Source of the DNA: Paenibacillus sp. ACRRY | GTDB taxonomy: Bacteria; Bacillota; Bacilli; Paenibacillales; Paenibacillaceae | Assembly: GCF_022346995.1 (NCBI RefSeq) | Contig: NZ_JAKRNM010000004.1 | Span: forward strand, 1-64,000 | Direction of reading: 5' to 3' | Length of the DNA: 64,000 nucleotides | Part shown: one piece after another, positions 1-8,335 of the stretch | Numbering within the stretch: position 1 is the first letter of the stretch | Layout of the letters: each line of letters starts with the position of its first letter | Notes under the pieces: model-generated | The model's database searches: none | Seen by the model: only the letters and a program-made list of their open reading frames with translations | What the model was told of the DNA's origin: nothing | Translations under genes and position numbers: made by a program

Positions 1-4
1 ATCG

Positions 5-121
5 TTTGGTGGCGATAGCGGAGGGGTTCCACACGTACCCATCCCGAACACGACCGTTAAGCCCTCTAGCGCCGATGGTACTTGGACCGAAGGGTCCTGG
101 GAGAGTAGGACGCTGCCAAGC
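5..121 (+). rRNA. rrf: 5S ribosomal RNA
   Basis: The sequence begins with TTTGGTGGCGATAGCG and ends with GTAGGACGCTGCCAAGC, the conserved ends of Firmicutes 5S rRNA, about 117 nt long. The terminal stem (TTTGGTGGCG / CGCTGCCAAGC) can pair. It is the last gene of an rRNA operon whose 16S and 23S genes would lie before the window. The exact 5' end is set by comparison with Bacillus 5S and could be off by a base or two. Confidence 0.95.
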
Positions 122-125
122 AAAG

Positions 126-160
126 AACCACTGCCGAAGATACTCGGTGGTGGTTTTTAT
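126..160 (+). terminator. rRNA operon terminator
   Basis: A 12-bp stem with one or two wobble pairs (126-137 with 144-155) is followed by a T run, directly after the 5S gene. This is a typical intrinsic terminator of an rrn operon. Confidence 0.85.
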
Positions 161-190
161 TTGTTTATAAATGTAACAGATTATAATATT

Positions 191-230
191 AACAGTCTGA
201 TAGATCACTATCAGGCTGTTTTTGTTTTTT
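191..230 (+). terminator. second hairpin and T-tract
   Basis: An inverted repeat with 13-nt arms (one wobble), AACAGTCTGATAG against CTATCAGGCTGTT, is followed by TTTTGTTTTTT. It may back up the rRNA terminator, or end the convergent flavin reductase gene on the minus strand. Confidence 0.7.
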
Positions 231-249
231 ATAAAACTGGCCAGTTCAT

Positions 250-795
250 TCAGTTGGAGCATGCTTCTGCTAAACGTAAAAGAGAAGCTTGTAGTGCCTT
301 TTTGGTATCAGGATCAATGATCGTACCTTGTTTGTTCATTTTCATCGTAATATAAGGAATTGCAAATGATGCATCAACCAGGATGCGAGCATTGATCATG
401 TTTAAAGTCAGCAATATGGATGTATGGGCTTGATTACCGCCTAACGGGCTGGGGGAAGCTGCTATGACCACTGTAGGCTTATTCACCCATTCTCCGGACG
501 ATACAATCCAGTCCAAAGCATTTTTTAAAACACCTGGAATACCGTTCCCATACTCAGGTGTACAGATCAGGACACCATCTGCTTGCTTTAATAGGGATCT
601 GAAATGTTGAACGGAAACTGGACCATCATCTACATCGAGATCAGGATTGAAGTGTGGAAGATCATTTAGCCGATCATATACCTGAAATTTTAAAGTAGTA
701 GGTGCAAGTGCCATCATGGCTTGCATTAGCATGGTGTTTGTGGATTGTTTCCGTAGGCTTCCTGAAATTGCAAGGATGTTTATTTCTCTTTCCAT
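250..795 (-). CDS. NADPH-dependent FMN reductase family protein
   Basis: This 181-aa flavodoxin-fold protein is about the usual size for the SsuE/ChrR/azoreductase-like NADPH-dependent FMN reductases. Visible motifs are the N-terminal phosphate-binding loop GSLRKQSTNT (residues 12-21) and TPEYGNGIPGVLKNALDW, which contacts FMN and the dimer partner. Such enzymes pass two electrons from NAD(P)H through FMN to quinones, chromate or azo compounds in the cytoplasm; the substrate here cannot be inferred. A GGGGG SD precedes the ATG. It stands alone, convergent with the rRNA operon. Confidence 0.88.
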   Translation of the reverse strand: MEREINILAISGSLRKQSTNTMLMQAMMALAPTTLKFQVYDRLNDLPHFNPDLDVDDGPVSVQHFRSLLKQADGVLICTPEYGNGIPGVLKNALDWIVSSGEWVNKPTVVIAASPSPLGGNQAHTSILLTLNMINARILVDASFAIPYITMKMNKQGTIIDPDTKKALQASLLRLAEACSN

Positions 796-1027
796 TATTT
801 AATCCCCCATCTCTGTCAATTGTCTATCAGTAATATGAATTGATTTGTCTATTTTCCATCTTTCCTTACGAAGAGTCTACAGATAACGGCGATTATTAAG
901 GCATCCTTCATACTAAACCGAATATGATTATTCTTCTTCATTTGATCTACATACCAAGTGTGAGGAAATGGACCAGAAGGTGGGTTTTTCTTTATCAACA
1001 GAGAAAACAATAAAAGTTTATCAAAAA

Positions 1028-1053
1028 TTAGTACCAAGTACTAAGACTTAGTG
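1028..1053 (+). promoter_or_regulatory. FapR-type operator at the fabH promoter
   Basis: TTAGTACCAAGTACTAA (1028-1044) is a perfect inverted repeat with 7-nt arms and a 3-nt centre. It resembles the FapR operator of Bacillus, which controls fatty acid and phospholipid genes in response to malonyl-CoA. A third, imperfect half-site overlaps it (AGTACTAAG against CTTAGTGCT, to about 1054). It lies just before the fabH -10 box, where a bound repressor would block transcription. The factor is inferred from sequence. Confidence 0.72.
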
Positions 1054-1054
1054 C

Positions 1055-1060
1055 TATAAT
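1055..1060 (+). promoter_or_regulatory. fabH promoter -10 box
   Basis: A perfect TATAAT lies about 30 nt before the fabH start codon and just downstream of the FapR-like palindrome. The -35 region is poor (TACCAA at 17-bp spacing) and falls inside the palindrome, as expected if the operator covers the promoter core. Confidence 0.65.
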
Positions 1061-1091
1061 AATAAAAAACAAAACGAGGTGAACTGACGCT

Positions 1092-2097
1092 ATGATGCAA
1101 TCAAAAGCCACTATTACTGCATTCGGAACCTATGTGCCGGAGCGTATTTTAAATAACGCAGATTTGGAAAAATTGGTCGAGACGAACGATGAATGGATCG
1201 TGCAACGAACAGGCATGAGGGAACGGAGAATTGCAGCAGAGGATCAGTACGTTTCTGATCTGGCGGTTAAGGCCGTGGAAGACATGATTCAGCGGTACGG
1301 AGTTGACGTTCATGATGTGGATATGATCCTCGTAGCAACAAGTACGCCGGAGTATGCATTTCCCAGCACAGCCTCCAGAGTACAGGCACGTCTGAACATT
1401 GCTCAGACGGGGAGCGCTGGATTTAAGCGCAGCATGCGCAGGCTTTGTCTATGGGTTGCAGCTGGCCGATAGCATGATCACAAGTGGCATGTATCGCAAA
1501 GTGCTCGTGATCGGGGCAGAGACCTTATCCAAAATTACGGACTACACCGATCGTACGACCTGTATTTTGTTTGGTGATGGAGCTGGAGCGTTTTTGATGG
1601 AACGAACCGAAGGGCAGGGCAGTAATCTGGCAGCACTTTCCGGAACACAGGGTGATGGTGGCTTACATGTTTATAGCAGTGGGCTTTCCTCCGAGATGAA
1701 CGGGGTACCCCTTCAAGGTGACGGACGTCTTGTGCAAAACGGCAGGGAAGTATACAAATGGGCTGTACGGCTGATACCGGAGCAATTACCGAAACTTATC
1801 GCGAACTCAGGGTTGCAGACGGAGCAGATCGACTGGTTTGTACCACACAGCGCCAATATGAGAATGATAGAAGCTGTCTGCGAGCGCGGTCCTGTACCGT
1901 TGGAACGCACGCTAACCAGCATGGAGTACCGTGGAAACACATCGGCTGCATCCATACCTCTGGCCATTCAGCTGGCTGTCGATGAAGGGAAAGTGAAGCA
2001 GGGTCAGCGCCTTGCCTTATTCGGTTTCGGTGGTGGCTTAACTTATGCAGGCCTTGTGTTGGAATGGAGTGTTCCAGACACTGATTCAATGAAGTAA
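1092..2097 (+). pseudogene. fabH: 3-oxoacyl-ACP synthase III (FabH), frameshifted
   Basis: FabH condenses acetyl-CoA or branched acyl-CoA with malonyl-ACP to start fatty acid synthesis. The gene is split into two frames (1092-1472 and the frame running on to 2097). Removing one G from the GGGG run at 1409-1412 restores one reading frame of 334 aa, the normal FabH length, with the expected SAACAGF around catalytic Cys115. The other catalytic residues are also present: His in PHSANMRMIEAV and Asn in YRGNTSAASIPLA, followed by the C-terminal FGFGGGLTYAGLVLEW. The GAGGTG SD precedes ATG 1092. It could be a true frameshift mutation or a homopolymer sequencing error. Because everything else is intact, I lean towards error or a very recent mutation. 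Confidence 0.85.
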
Positions 2098-2152
2098 CGT
2101 AGAAAGTTGAGATTAAGCAGATAAGACAGTTTACCTTAGCAGGCTAGTAAAC

Positions 2153-2197
2153 AAAAAGTACACTTTCCTCCGCTGTGGAGGTGAGTGTACTTTTTTG
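2153..2197. terminator. bidirectional terminator between fabH and the amidase gene
   Basis: A long hairpin (AAAAAGTACACT...AGTGTACTTTTTT, with CCTCC/GGAGG inside) is flanked by A-rich and T-rich tails. It can end both convergent genes. Confidence 0.85.
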
Positions 2198-2228
2198 TTT
2201 ATTAAACATTTTCTAATCCATAAAGGAG

Positions 2229-4166
2229 TTATGGCGTAAGTTTAGGAGCTTGGCGGTGGTGGGTTCCTTGCTCATAACTATATGCGAGTTTGATCAACGT
2301 TCCTTCATCAAAAGCACGGCCCAGGAATTCAATGCCTACAGGTAGACCCTCTGTAGTGAAGCCAGCAGGTACGGTGATTGCTGGGAACCCGGAGAATGGG
2401 CTTAGTCGGTTGTTCCCGCCGGAGTTTTGACCTTCGCCAATCACGGCAGCAGCCTGTGTGGATGTAGGATAAACGATGGCATCCAGGTTATTGTCAGCCA
2501 TAACCTTTAGAAGAGCTTCACGCGTGATTTGAGTACGTTTCAATACGATGTCCTTGTACTCAGTTGTCTCCAGCGTTTCCCGTGCATCGCGAGTCTTCAT
2601 GGATTGTTCCTGTGTCTTATCAAATTCTCCTGAAGCGATGATCTCGGAAAGACTGTGGTATGGAGCTTCTTCACCAAGTGATTCCAGATAGTCGTTGAGC
2701 TGGAATTTGAATTCATATCCGCTCAAGCTTGGGTATTTGTTGATTTCGTCCAGGTTCGGAATACTGATCGGTACAGCAGTTGCACCAAGAGACTTCAATT
2801 CTTTCACTGCATTGTTGATGACATCAGCAACAGCTTTTTCTTCAGCTTTGGTGCTTGGGATCAGTTCGGTAGCTACACCAATACGTGCGCCCTTTAGACC
2901 ATTCACGTCCAGGAAGTCAGTGTAACTGGAAGGAATTTTGCCAACAGCATAAGCTGTAGCCACATCATCTTTGTCATACCCAGCAGTAGCATCCAGCATG
3001 ATCGCAGCGTCGCTAACCGTACGAGCCATAGGTCCGCCTACATCCTGAGTAAGAGCAAGCGGGATAATACCTTCACGGCTGGATAATCCGATTGTTGGAC
3101 GAATTCCGACAAGGCTGTTGAAGCTGGATGGAATACGGATCGATCCACCAGTATCTGTACCCATGCCTGCTGCAGCAAAGTTGGAAGCAATCGCTGCCCC
3201 TGTTCCGCCGCTGGAACCACCAGGATAGTGATCCAGTGCGTAAGGGTTCAAGGTTTGTCCACCCAATGAACTGGATGTAGTAATGCCAAATGCAAATTCA
3301 TGCAGATTTGTTTTACCGAGGATAATGGCACCTGCTTCTTTGAGCTTTTTCACTTGCTCAGCGTCTTGTGCAGGCACGGAATCCTTCAGACAGATACAAC
3401 CGGCAGTGGTAGGCATATCATTCGTATCGAAGTTGTCCTTCACAAGAACCGGAATACCGTGCAGCGGTCCGCGCGCGCCTTGGGCTGCACGTTCTTCGTC
3501 CAATGCCTGGGCAAGTTCAAGTGCTTCCGGGTTTACGGTTAGTATGGAATTAATGCTAACTCCCTGATCATCGTATTTCTCAATCCGATCCAGATACATT
3601 TGGACCAATTCTTTGGATGTGAGCTTTCCTTGCGTCATTGCAGCCTGGAGATCCGTAATCGTTGCTTCCTCCAGAACAAATGGTTTTATGTAGTTATAAA
3701 TGCGGTCTTTCAATATGGCGACGTCATTCTCCGTCAGGACAGCATTAGGTAGAAAGAGGGAATCGGTATATCCTTTCATTAACCCTGCAGTATTCAAGGC
3801 ACCAATGGCACCTGCAAAGCTGGATTGGTCCGGTACATCCTTGAACGGCTCTGTGGTGGACTCCAGCTTCAACCAGGTTTGAAGAGCTAGAGCAGCATCC
3901 TTACGCTGAATGGTTTTACCTGAAAGCTCGTCCATTGAAAAAGGTACACCTGCAAGTGTCGCTGCTTCTTCCATGGCTTCAATAAATGCGGCAGACGTGA
4001 CAGGTGCTTTCCCGGCAGCTGTTACTGCGACCGTTGTTTTGCTTGATGGAGTTGCTGCTCCGGCTGACGCCAGCTGTACGGAAGCTCCTCCCCAAGTTGT
4101 AACCATTACTGCTCCTGTCAGTAACAGAGCTCCACTTTTTTTCAATACAGATCCATGATAAGTCAT
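2229..4166 (-). CDS. secreted amidase with N-terminal SLH-like domain
   Basis: This is an amidase-signature hydrolase of about 645 aa. A signal peptide (MTYHGSVLKKSG, then a hydrophobic stretch ending near ASAGAA) is followed by about 100 residues with an S-layer-homology-like pattern (FKDVP...AL.TAGLMKGY.D..F.PN..LT), then the amidase domain. Family motifs include the catalytic Lys in PVLVKDNFD and the glycine/serine-rich PGGSSGGTGAAIASNFAAAG...GTDTGGSIRIPSSF, which carries the Ser-cisSer-Lys triad. The family cleaves amide bonds in many substrates; the true one is unknown. I chose the ATG at 4166, not the farther upstream start, because it follows GAAGGGAG and begins the signal peptide. The protein is probably exported and may bind the wall through the SLH-like part. 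Confidence 0.85.
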   Translation of the reverse strand: MTYHGSVLKKSGALLLTGAVMVTTWGGASVQLASAGAATPSSKTTVAVTAAGKAPVTSAAFIEAMEEAATLAGVPFSMDELSGKTIQRKDAALALQTWLKLESTTEPFKDVPDQSSFAGAIGALNTAGLMKGYTDSLFLPNAVLTENDVAILKDRIYNYIKPFVLEEATITDLQAAMTQGKLTSKELVQMYLDRIEKYDDQGVSINSILTVNPEALELAQALDEERAAQGARGPLHGIPVLVKDNFDTNDMPTTAGCICLKDSVPAQDAEQVKKLKEAGAIILGKTNLHEFAFGITTSSSLGGQTLNPYALDHYPGGSSGGTGAAIASNFAAAGMGTDTGGSIRIPSSFNSLVGIRPTIGLSSREGIIPLALTQDVGGPMARTVSDAAIMLDATAGYDKDDVATAYAVGKIPSSYTDFLDVNGLKGARIGVATELIPSTKAEEKAVADVINNAVKELKSLGATAVPISIPNLDEINKYPSLSGYEFKFQLNDYLESLGEEAPYHSLSEIIASGEFDKTQEQSMKTRDARETLETTEYKDIVLKRTQITREALLKVMADNNLDAIVYPTSTQAAAVIGEGQNSGGNNRLSPFSGFPAITVPAGFTTEGLPVGIEFLGRAFDEGTLIKLAYSYEQGTHHRQAPKLTP

Positions 4167-4454
4167 GCATCCACGCTCCCTTCTGTCGCAATGATGTGTG
4201 TTGTTGAAACGGCTGCATATGCTTTTGTCACATTTTAATAACATGTCAGGAATTCTTACAACACTCATATTTATTCAAAAAAACGTATACAAGTTGTGTT
4301 AATGTGCTTATTTCTTTCAGATGCTCTTATTTTCATTCCAAAAAGAAATTTAAGTGTTTGCAGTTGTGTTATATTATCTAACATCTATTCAAGGGCAGTA
4401 ATTTATCAGGTTAATCGTTCACCTGGGATATGCCAAGAAACGATTGGTCTGAAA

Positions 4455-4463
4455 TGATATAAT
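4455..4463 (+). promoter_or_regulatory. topB extended -10 promoter
   Basis: TGATATAAT is an extended -10 element (TGN before a perfect TATAAT) about 55 nt before the topB start. No good -35 is visible, which is common for this promoter type. Confidence 0.55.
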
Positions 4464-4516
4464 GAAAGGATAGGAATGTAGGTTACAAGGTGTATGAAGA
4501 AAGGAAGAGATACGAA

Positions 4517-6646
4517 GTGAAAACATTGGTACTCGCTGAGAAACCATCTGTGGCACGTGAAATTGCCAGAGTTATGGGAGCGCGTGATAAACATAAGAGT
4601 TATTTGGAAGGTCCTAAATATATCGTAACGTGGGCACTTGGGCATCTGGTAGGGCTGGCGGAACCTGAAGATTACGACAAGAAGTACGCCACCTGGAATC
4701 TTGAGGATTTGCCGATTCTACCGGAGCGGGCGAAACTGAAGGTACTAAGGGAGACGAATCATCAATATAAAGCCGTACAGCAGCTTATGAAACGCCAAGA
4801 TGTTGGTGAACTGGTCATCGCGACGGATGCCGCCCGGGAGGGAGAGCTGCTTGCCCGTTGGATCATGCAAATGGCGCAGTGGAAGAAACCCTTCAAACGA
4901 CTGTGGATTTCTTCTCAGACGGATAAGGCAATCAAAGAAGGATTTGCTTCGCTGAAGCCAGGGAGTCAATTTGACCGTCTCTATGAATCGGCACGCTGCC
5001 GTGCGGAAGCAGACTGGATGATTGGGCTTAATGTGACACGAGCGCTGACCGTTCGATTTAATGCACAATTGTCTGCAGGACGGGTACAGACGCCAACCCT
5101 AGGCATGATTATGGACAGGGAGAATGAAATCAATGGATTTCGCTCACAGGAATATGAGACATTAACTGCGGATTTTGGAGAGTTTCAAGCTGTGTGGCGT
5201 GCCTCGGGCGGGGATTCGCGCATGTTTGATGCTCAGGATACCCCGGCATTGAAGAAACGAGTGGATGGACGTAAGGGAACCATTGCTCAGGTCAAAAAGA
5301 GCGAAAAAGTCGAGCCGCATCCTCTGGCCTACGACCTAACGGAACTGCAGCGTGATGCCAACCGCAAATATGGCTTTTCAGCCAAACAGACTTCCAACGT
5401 TCTTCAGCGTCTCTATGAGCAGCATAAGCTGGTTACATATCCGCGTACGGATAGCCGTTACCTGACATCGGACATGACAAGTACGCTGAAAGAAAGACTG
5501 GATAGTGTAGCTGTTGGACCATATGCATCAATAGCGCGTCCCTTGCTGCGGAAAAATCTGAATATCACCAAACGAATTGTGGATGACAGCAAGGTAACGG
5601 ATCACCATGCCATCATCCCAACAGAACAGACCGTGCTGCTGAATCAGCTGAATCCGGAGGAACGCAAACTGTATGATTTGATCGTACGCCGGTTTATTAG
5701 TCTGTTCTATCCAGCTGCCAGATACGATTCGGTAGCGATTACTGTGCAAGTGGGTGAAGATTCATTCCATGTTAAAGGTACAACGGTAAAAGACAGTGGC
5801 TGGCGTGAAGTATATGGCGGAGACTACAGTGACGAAGATGATGAGCGCACAGATGAGCAAGCGGACAATGGCCGCACTCTTCTGCCAGACGTACAGCAAG
5901 GTCAGTCGGTTAACGTACAGCGTTGTCATATTAAAAGTGGAAGGACCATGCCACCTAAACGGTACACGGAGGCTGCATTGCTCGCGCAAATGGAGAAGCA
6001 CGGACTCGGTACTCCGGCTACGCGTGCAGATATTATCGAGAAATTGGTCAGCTCCGATACCATAGACCGCCAAGGCAACAGCATGCATCCTACAGGTAAA
6101 GGGAAGCAATTGATTGAGCTGGCTGCTCCGCAGCTGCGTACACCTGACCTGACGGCACGTTGGGAGGCTGAACTGGAACGGATTGCTCGTGGACAAGGGA
6201 AACCAGGTCCTTTCCTGGAAGGCATACGTTCAATGGCTAAAGAACTGGTGTCTACTGTAAAAGGAAGCAAGGCAGAGTATAAACCGCATAACGTGTCGAG
6301 CAGCCACTGCCCGGATTGCAATGCGCGTCTGCTCGAGAAGAAAGGGAAACGCGGCAAGTTTCTCGTATGTCCCACGGAGGATTGTGGCTATCGTCGCTCG
6401 GCAGAGAAGCGGTTATCCAACCGGCGTTGTCCGCAGTGTCACAAGAAGATGGAAATGAAAGAAGGCAAAGCTGGCCTCTATGTGCAGTGTCTGCCTTGCG
6501 GAATCACGGAAGCACTGGATAAAGATAAACAGCACGTCAACAAACGGGAACAGCAAAAGCTGGTCAAACAGTATGCCAAGCAGGAATCCATCGGATCCAA
6601 TCTCGGAGATTTGTTGAAAGCAGCTATGGAGAAAAAAGGGGACTAG
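4517..6646 (+). CDS. topB: DNA topoisomerase III
   Basis: This type IA topoisomerase (709 aa from the chosen start) relaxes and decatenates DNA using a transient 5'-phosphotyrosine bond. It has the N-terminal TOPRIM domain (LVLAEKPSVAREIARVMG, then VIATDAAREGELLARW with the acidic metal ligands), the active-site Tyr at about residue 308 in LVTYPRTDSRYL, and two C-terminal zinc ribbons (CPDC...CPTEDCGY and CPQC...CLPCG). The GTG at 4517 follows AAAGGAAGAG at good spacing and matches the usual start of the family. An ATG at 4490 would put its SD only about 1 nt away and add nine unusual residues. It is monocistronic or leads into the small gene at 6772. Confidence 0.95.
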   Translation: MKTLVLAEKPSVAREIARVMGARDKHKSYLEGPKYIVTWALGHLVGLAEPEDYDKKYATWNLEDLPILPERAKLKVLRETNHQYKAVQQLMKRQDVGELVIATDAAREGELLARWIMQMAQWKKPFKRLWISSQTDKAIKEGFASLKPGSQFDRLYESARCRAEADWMIGLNVTRALTVRFNAQLSAGRVQTPTLGMIMDRENEINGFRSQEYETLTADFGEFQAVWRASGGDSRMFDAQDTPALKKRVDGRKGTIAQVKKSEKVEPHPLAYDLTELQRDANRKYGFSAKQTSNVLQRLYEQHKLVTYPRTDSRYLTSDMTSTLKERLDSVAVGPYASIARPLLRKNLNITKRIVDDSKVTDHHAIIPTEQTVLLNQLNPEERKLYDLIVRRFISLFYPAARYDSVAITVQVGEDSFHVKGTTVKDSGWREVYGGDYSDEDDERTDEQADNGRTLLPDVQQGQSVNVQRCHIKSGRTMPPKRYTEAALLAQMEKHGLGTPATRADIIEKLVSSDTIDRQGNSMHPTGKGKQLIELAAPQLRTPDLTARWEAELERIARGQGKPGPFLEGIRSMAKELVSTVKGSKAEYKPHNVSSSHCPDCNARLLEKKGKRGKFLVCPTEDCGYRRSAEKRLSNRRCPQCHKKMEMKEGKAGLYVQCLPCGITEALDKDKQHVNKREQQKLVKQYAKQESIGSNLGDLLKAAMEKKGD

Positions 6647-6771
6647 TACTCCAGAAAGTGTGTTGTACAAGTTGAATGGTTACTAGCGATGTCATGCTTC
6701 AGCAACCGCTTCGCATGGTGTCGTATAAGATCCCTCCTTTTCAGGCAACGTAAGCCAAGGAGGTGACACAG

Positions 6772-6909
6772 ATGCCACACAACAAACCAGAGAAAATTCA
6801 TAACCAGCAGAATAAGGACAGTATTCGGGAAGAAAGCATCGGAGCACGTCCAGCCAAGGCGGGCAAAAGAGTTCCCAGTCTAAACGGTATTCCGAAACAG
6901 GAGTCTTAG
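6772..6909 (+). CDS. small hydrophilic protein (45 aa), unknown
   Basis: A near-perfect SD (AAGGAGGTGA) lies 5 nt before an ATG that opens a 45-codon frame. The product starts MPHNKPEKIHNQQNKDSIRE and ends GIPKQES. It is hydrophilic, rich in Asn, Gln, Lys and Glu, has no Cys and no membrane segment, and is about neutral to basic. Its composition and size recall the minor small spore proteins of Bacilli, but I do not recognise a family and this is only a guess. The strong SD is the main evidence that it is real. It lies downstream of topB and before the DUF1294 gene, with a hairpin-rich spacer of about 130 nt after it. Confidence 0.6.
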   Translation: MPHNKPEKIHNQQNKDSIREESIGARPAKAGKRVPSLNGIPKQES

Positions 6910-7038
6910 GTTCTACCCGGAACGGATGACTCCATAAAACAACTATGCGGCTCCCTTCTCGCGTTGATCATGTCCCTGCAGAGGACTATAATGGAGGAAC
7001 AGGGAGATGTCCCGGGATAGGGGGACCGCTAGAATTAT

Positions 7039-7302
7039 ATGCAAACCGGACTCATATTGTGGTTTTTATTTATTAACGTGGTAGGTTATCTGGTGATGTC
7101 AGATGACAAAAAGCGGGCTCAGCGACGCCGTGACCGTACACCTGAACGAACGTTATTCCTGCTGGCGTTTATCGGAGGGGCACTTGGAGTTTGGATTGCA
7201 ATGTACCGGAAAAGGCACAAAACCAAACATCCGAGCTTTACCATCGGGATTCCACTTTTGCTCTTTCTGAATGCCATAATTTATGGGTATTTCCTGAAAT
7301 AG
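7039..7302 (+). CDS. DUF1294 family membrane protein
   Basis: This 87-aa protein resembles YsdA-type DUF1294 proteins. There are two or three hydrophobic segments (residues about 4-20, 39-54 and 67-85), separated by a basic stretch (DDKKRAQRRRDRTPERTLFLLAFIGG) and the family pattern GALGVWIAMYRKRHKTKHPSF. It is predicted to be a small inner-membrane protein of unknown function. The SD is weak and distant (AGGGGG about 16 nt upstream), so the start is less certain than the family. Confidence 0.85.
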   Translation: MQTGLILWFLFINVVGYLVMSDDKKRAQRRRDRTPERTLFLLAFIGGALGVWIAMYRKRHKTKHPSFTIGIPLLLFLNAIIYGYFLK

Positions 7303-7401
7303 AACCTAGTGGTGGCTCCGCTGTAAAATTGGGCAAATGGTTCATATCGCATGAAGAACGTTTATAGGGTTACATGGTGCTGAATTTAGTTTTATGTCAG
7401 A

Positions 7402-7420
7402 CCGAAGCCTTCAGCTTCGG
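7402..7420 (+). other. short GC hairpin in the usp leader
   Basis: CCGAAGC CTTCA GCTTCGG is a perfect 7-bp stem with a 5-nt loop, about 20 nt before the SD of the universal stress gene. No T-run follows, so it is more likely a leader structure than a full terminator. Confidence 0.4.
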
Positions 7421-7453
7421 AGTTTCTACATATAAGGAAGGGACGGGATTTAC

Positions 7454-7888
7454 ATGTTATTCTCTAAAATTTTAGTGGCTTATGATGGATCAAAAGCTTC
7501 AAACAAGGCGCTGGATCGTGCCATTGAACTGGCTAAGGTTTCTCCGGATTCAGTCATTGATGTCATTCATGCCTTTGATTTCCCGCGTGTATTTATCGGA
7601 GAAGGACTTGCACCGCTGCCGCCATCTCTGAATAACGATTACTACAACCTGGCTGTGCAGACAACGGATGAAGCGAAAGAACGACTCAAAGCTGCAGGAG
7701 TTACGGCAAACGTAGACCTGATTCAGGGAGCCGCAGCTGAAGTTCTGCTTGATTACGCGAAGGAAAATGGATCGGATGTCATCGTCATCGGAAGTCGTGG
7801 TCTTGGCGGCATTCGTGAATTCGTATTGGGCAGTGTCAGCCACAATGTGGTGCAGCATGCTCAAATTCCTGTATTGATCGTTAAATAA
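7454..7888 (+). CDS. universal stress protein, UspA family
   Basis: This 144-aa single Usp domain starts MLFSKILVAYDGSKASNKALDRAIELA and ends with the ATP-binding signature GSRGLGGIREFVLGSVSHNVVQHAQIPVLIVK (G-2x-G-9x-G-S). Such proteins are cytoplasmic dimers, often ATP-binding, induced by stress, and of poorly known mechanism. The SD AAGGAAGGGA lies at good spacing. It is a single gene with its own terminator. Confidence 0.93.
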   Translation: MLFSKILVAYDGSKASNKALDRAIELAKVSPDSVIDVIHAFDFPRVFIGEGLAPLPPSLNNDYYNLAVQTTDEAKERLKAAGVTANVDLIQGAAAEVLLDYAKENGSDVIVIGSRGLGGIREFVLGSVSHNVVQHAQIPVLIVK

Positions 7889-7920
7889 TGCAATAATTTG
7901 TGAGCTACAAATATGCAGTG

Positions 7921-7964
7921 AGCCGGCTGTCTTCATTCCATTGAAGAGAAGTCGGCTTTCTTTT
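7921..7964 (+). terminator. terminator of the usp gene
   Basis: The stem AGCCGGCTGTCTTC / GAAGAGAAGTCGGCT, with small mismatches, is followed by TTCTTTT. Confidence 0.75.
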
Positions 7965-8007
7965 ATGGGATGAAATGGATATGAAGTCCAAAAGAAACGC
8001 CTCAATC

Positions 8008-8043
8008 ACGAACATTATATTTGTCAATATGTTAAATGTTCGT
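8008..8043 (+). promoter_or_regulatory. inverted PurBox pair (PurR operator)
   Basis: ACGAACATT (8008-8016) and AATGTTCGT (8035-8043) are perfect inverted 9-mers with the CGAAC core of the Bacillus PurBox, separated by 18 nt. In B. subtilis two inverted PurBoxes about 16-17 nt apart bind the PurR repressor, which is relieved by PRPP. Their place just upstream of the operon promoter fits this. PurR itself is not in the window. Confidence 0.78.
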
Positions 8044-8050
8044 CTTTAAG

Positions 8051-8080
8051 TTGACATTAGCTGTAGGGGATTGTTAGAAT
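8051..8080 (+). promoter_or_regulatory. pur operon promoter
   Basis: A perfect TTGACA (8051-8056) and TAGAAT (8075-8080) are separated by 18 bp, directly after the PurBox pair and about 95 nt before the riboswitch aptamer. Confidence 0.75.
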
Positions 8081-8175
8081 GTTAGATGTGTCGATCAGGT
8101 AAGAATAAGGTCGAGTAGGAACGAAAGATGTACCAAGGTTGGACAGAAATGAGTCGCTTGGATTGAATAGATATT

Positions 8176-8246
8176 TGCTCGTATAACGCCGGGGATAAGG
8201 CCCGGAAGTCTCTACCCGGAGACCGTAAATTTCCGGACTACGAGGA
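8176..8246 (+). promoter_or_regulatory. purine riboswitch aptamer (guanine type)
   Basis: This has the purine aptamer pattern: P1 CTCGTA/TACGAG, TATAACGCCGGGGATAAGGC for P2, TCTACCCGG and CCGTAAAT for the kissing loops, then CCGGACTACGAG. The specificity base in the P3-P1 junction is C (GACTACGA), as in guanine/hypoxanthine riboswitches; adenine types have U. In Bacillus such elements end transcription of the pur operon when guanine is plentiful. Confidence 0.92.
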
Positions 8247-8335
8247 GATACGGCTGAGAGTCGCATGAATATGGATGCGGACAGCAAGCCCCCTTTTGGC
8301 ATGCCCAAATGAGGGATACGTATTTCTTGGAGTCC

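Noticed and set aside
849..1037. 62-codon minus-strand frame in the fabH upstream region
   Set aside because: It starts with TTG inside the FapR-like palindrome, has no SD, and its product has no recognisable features.
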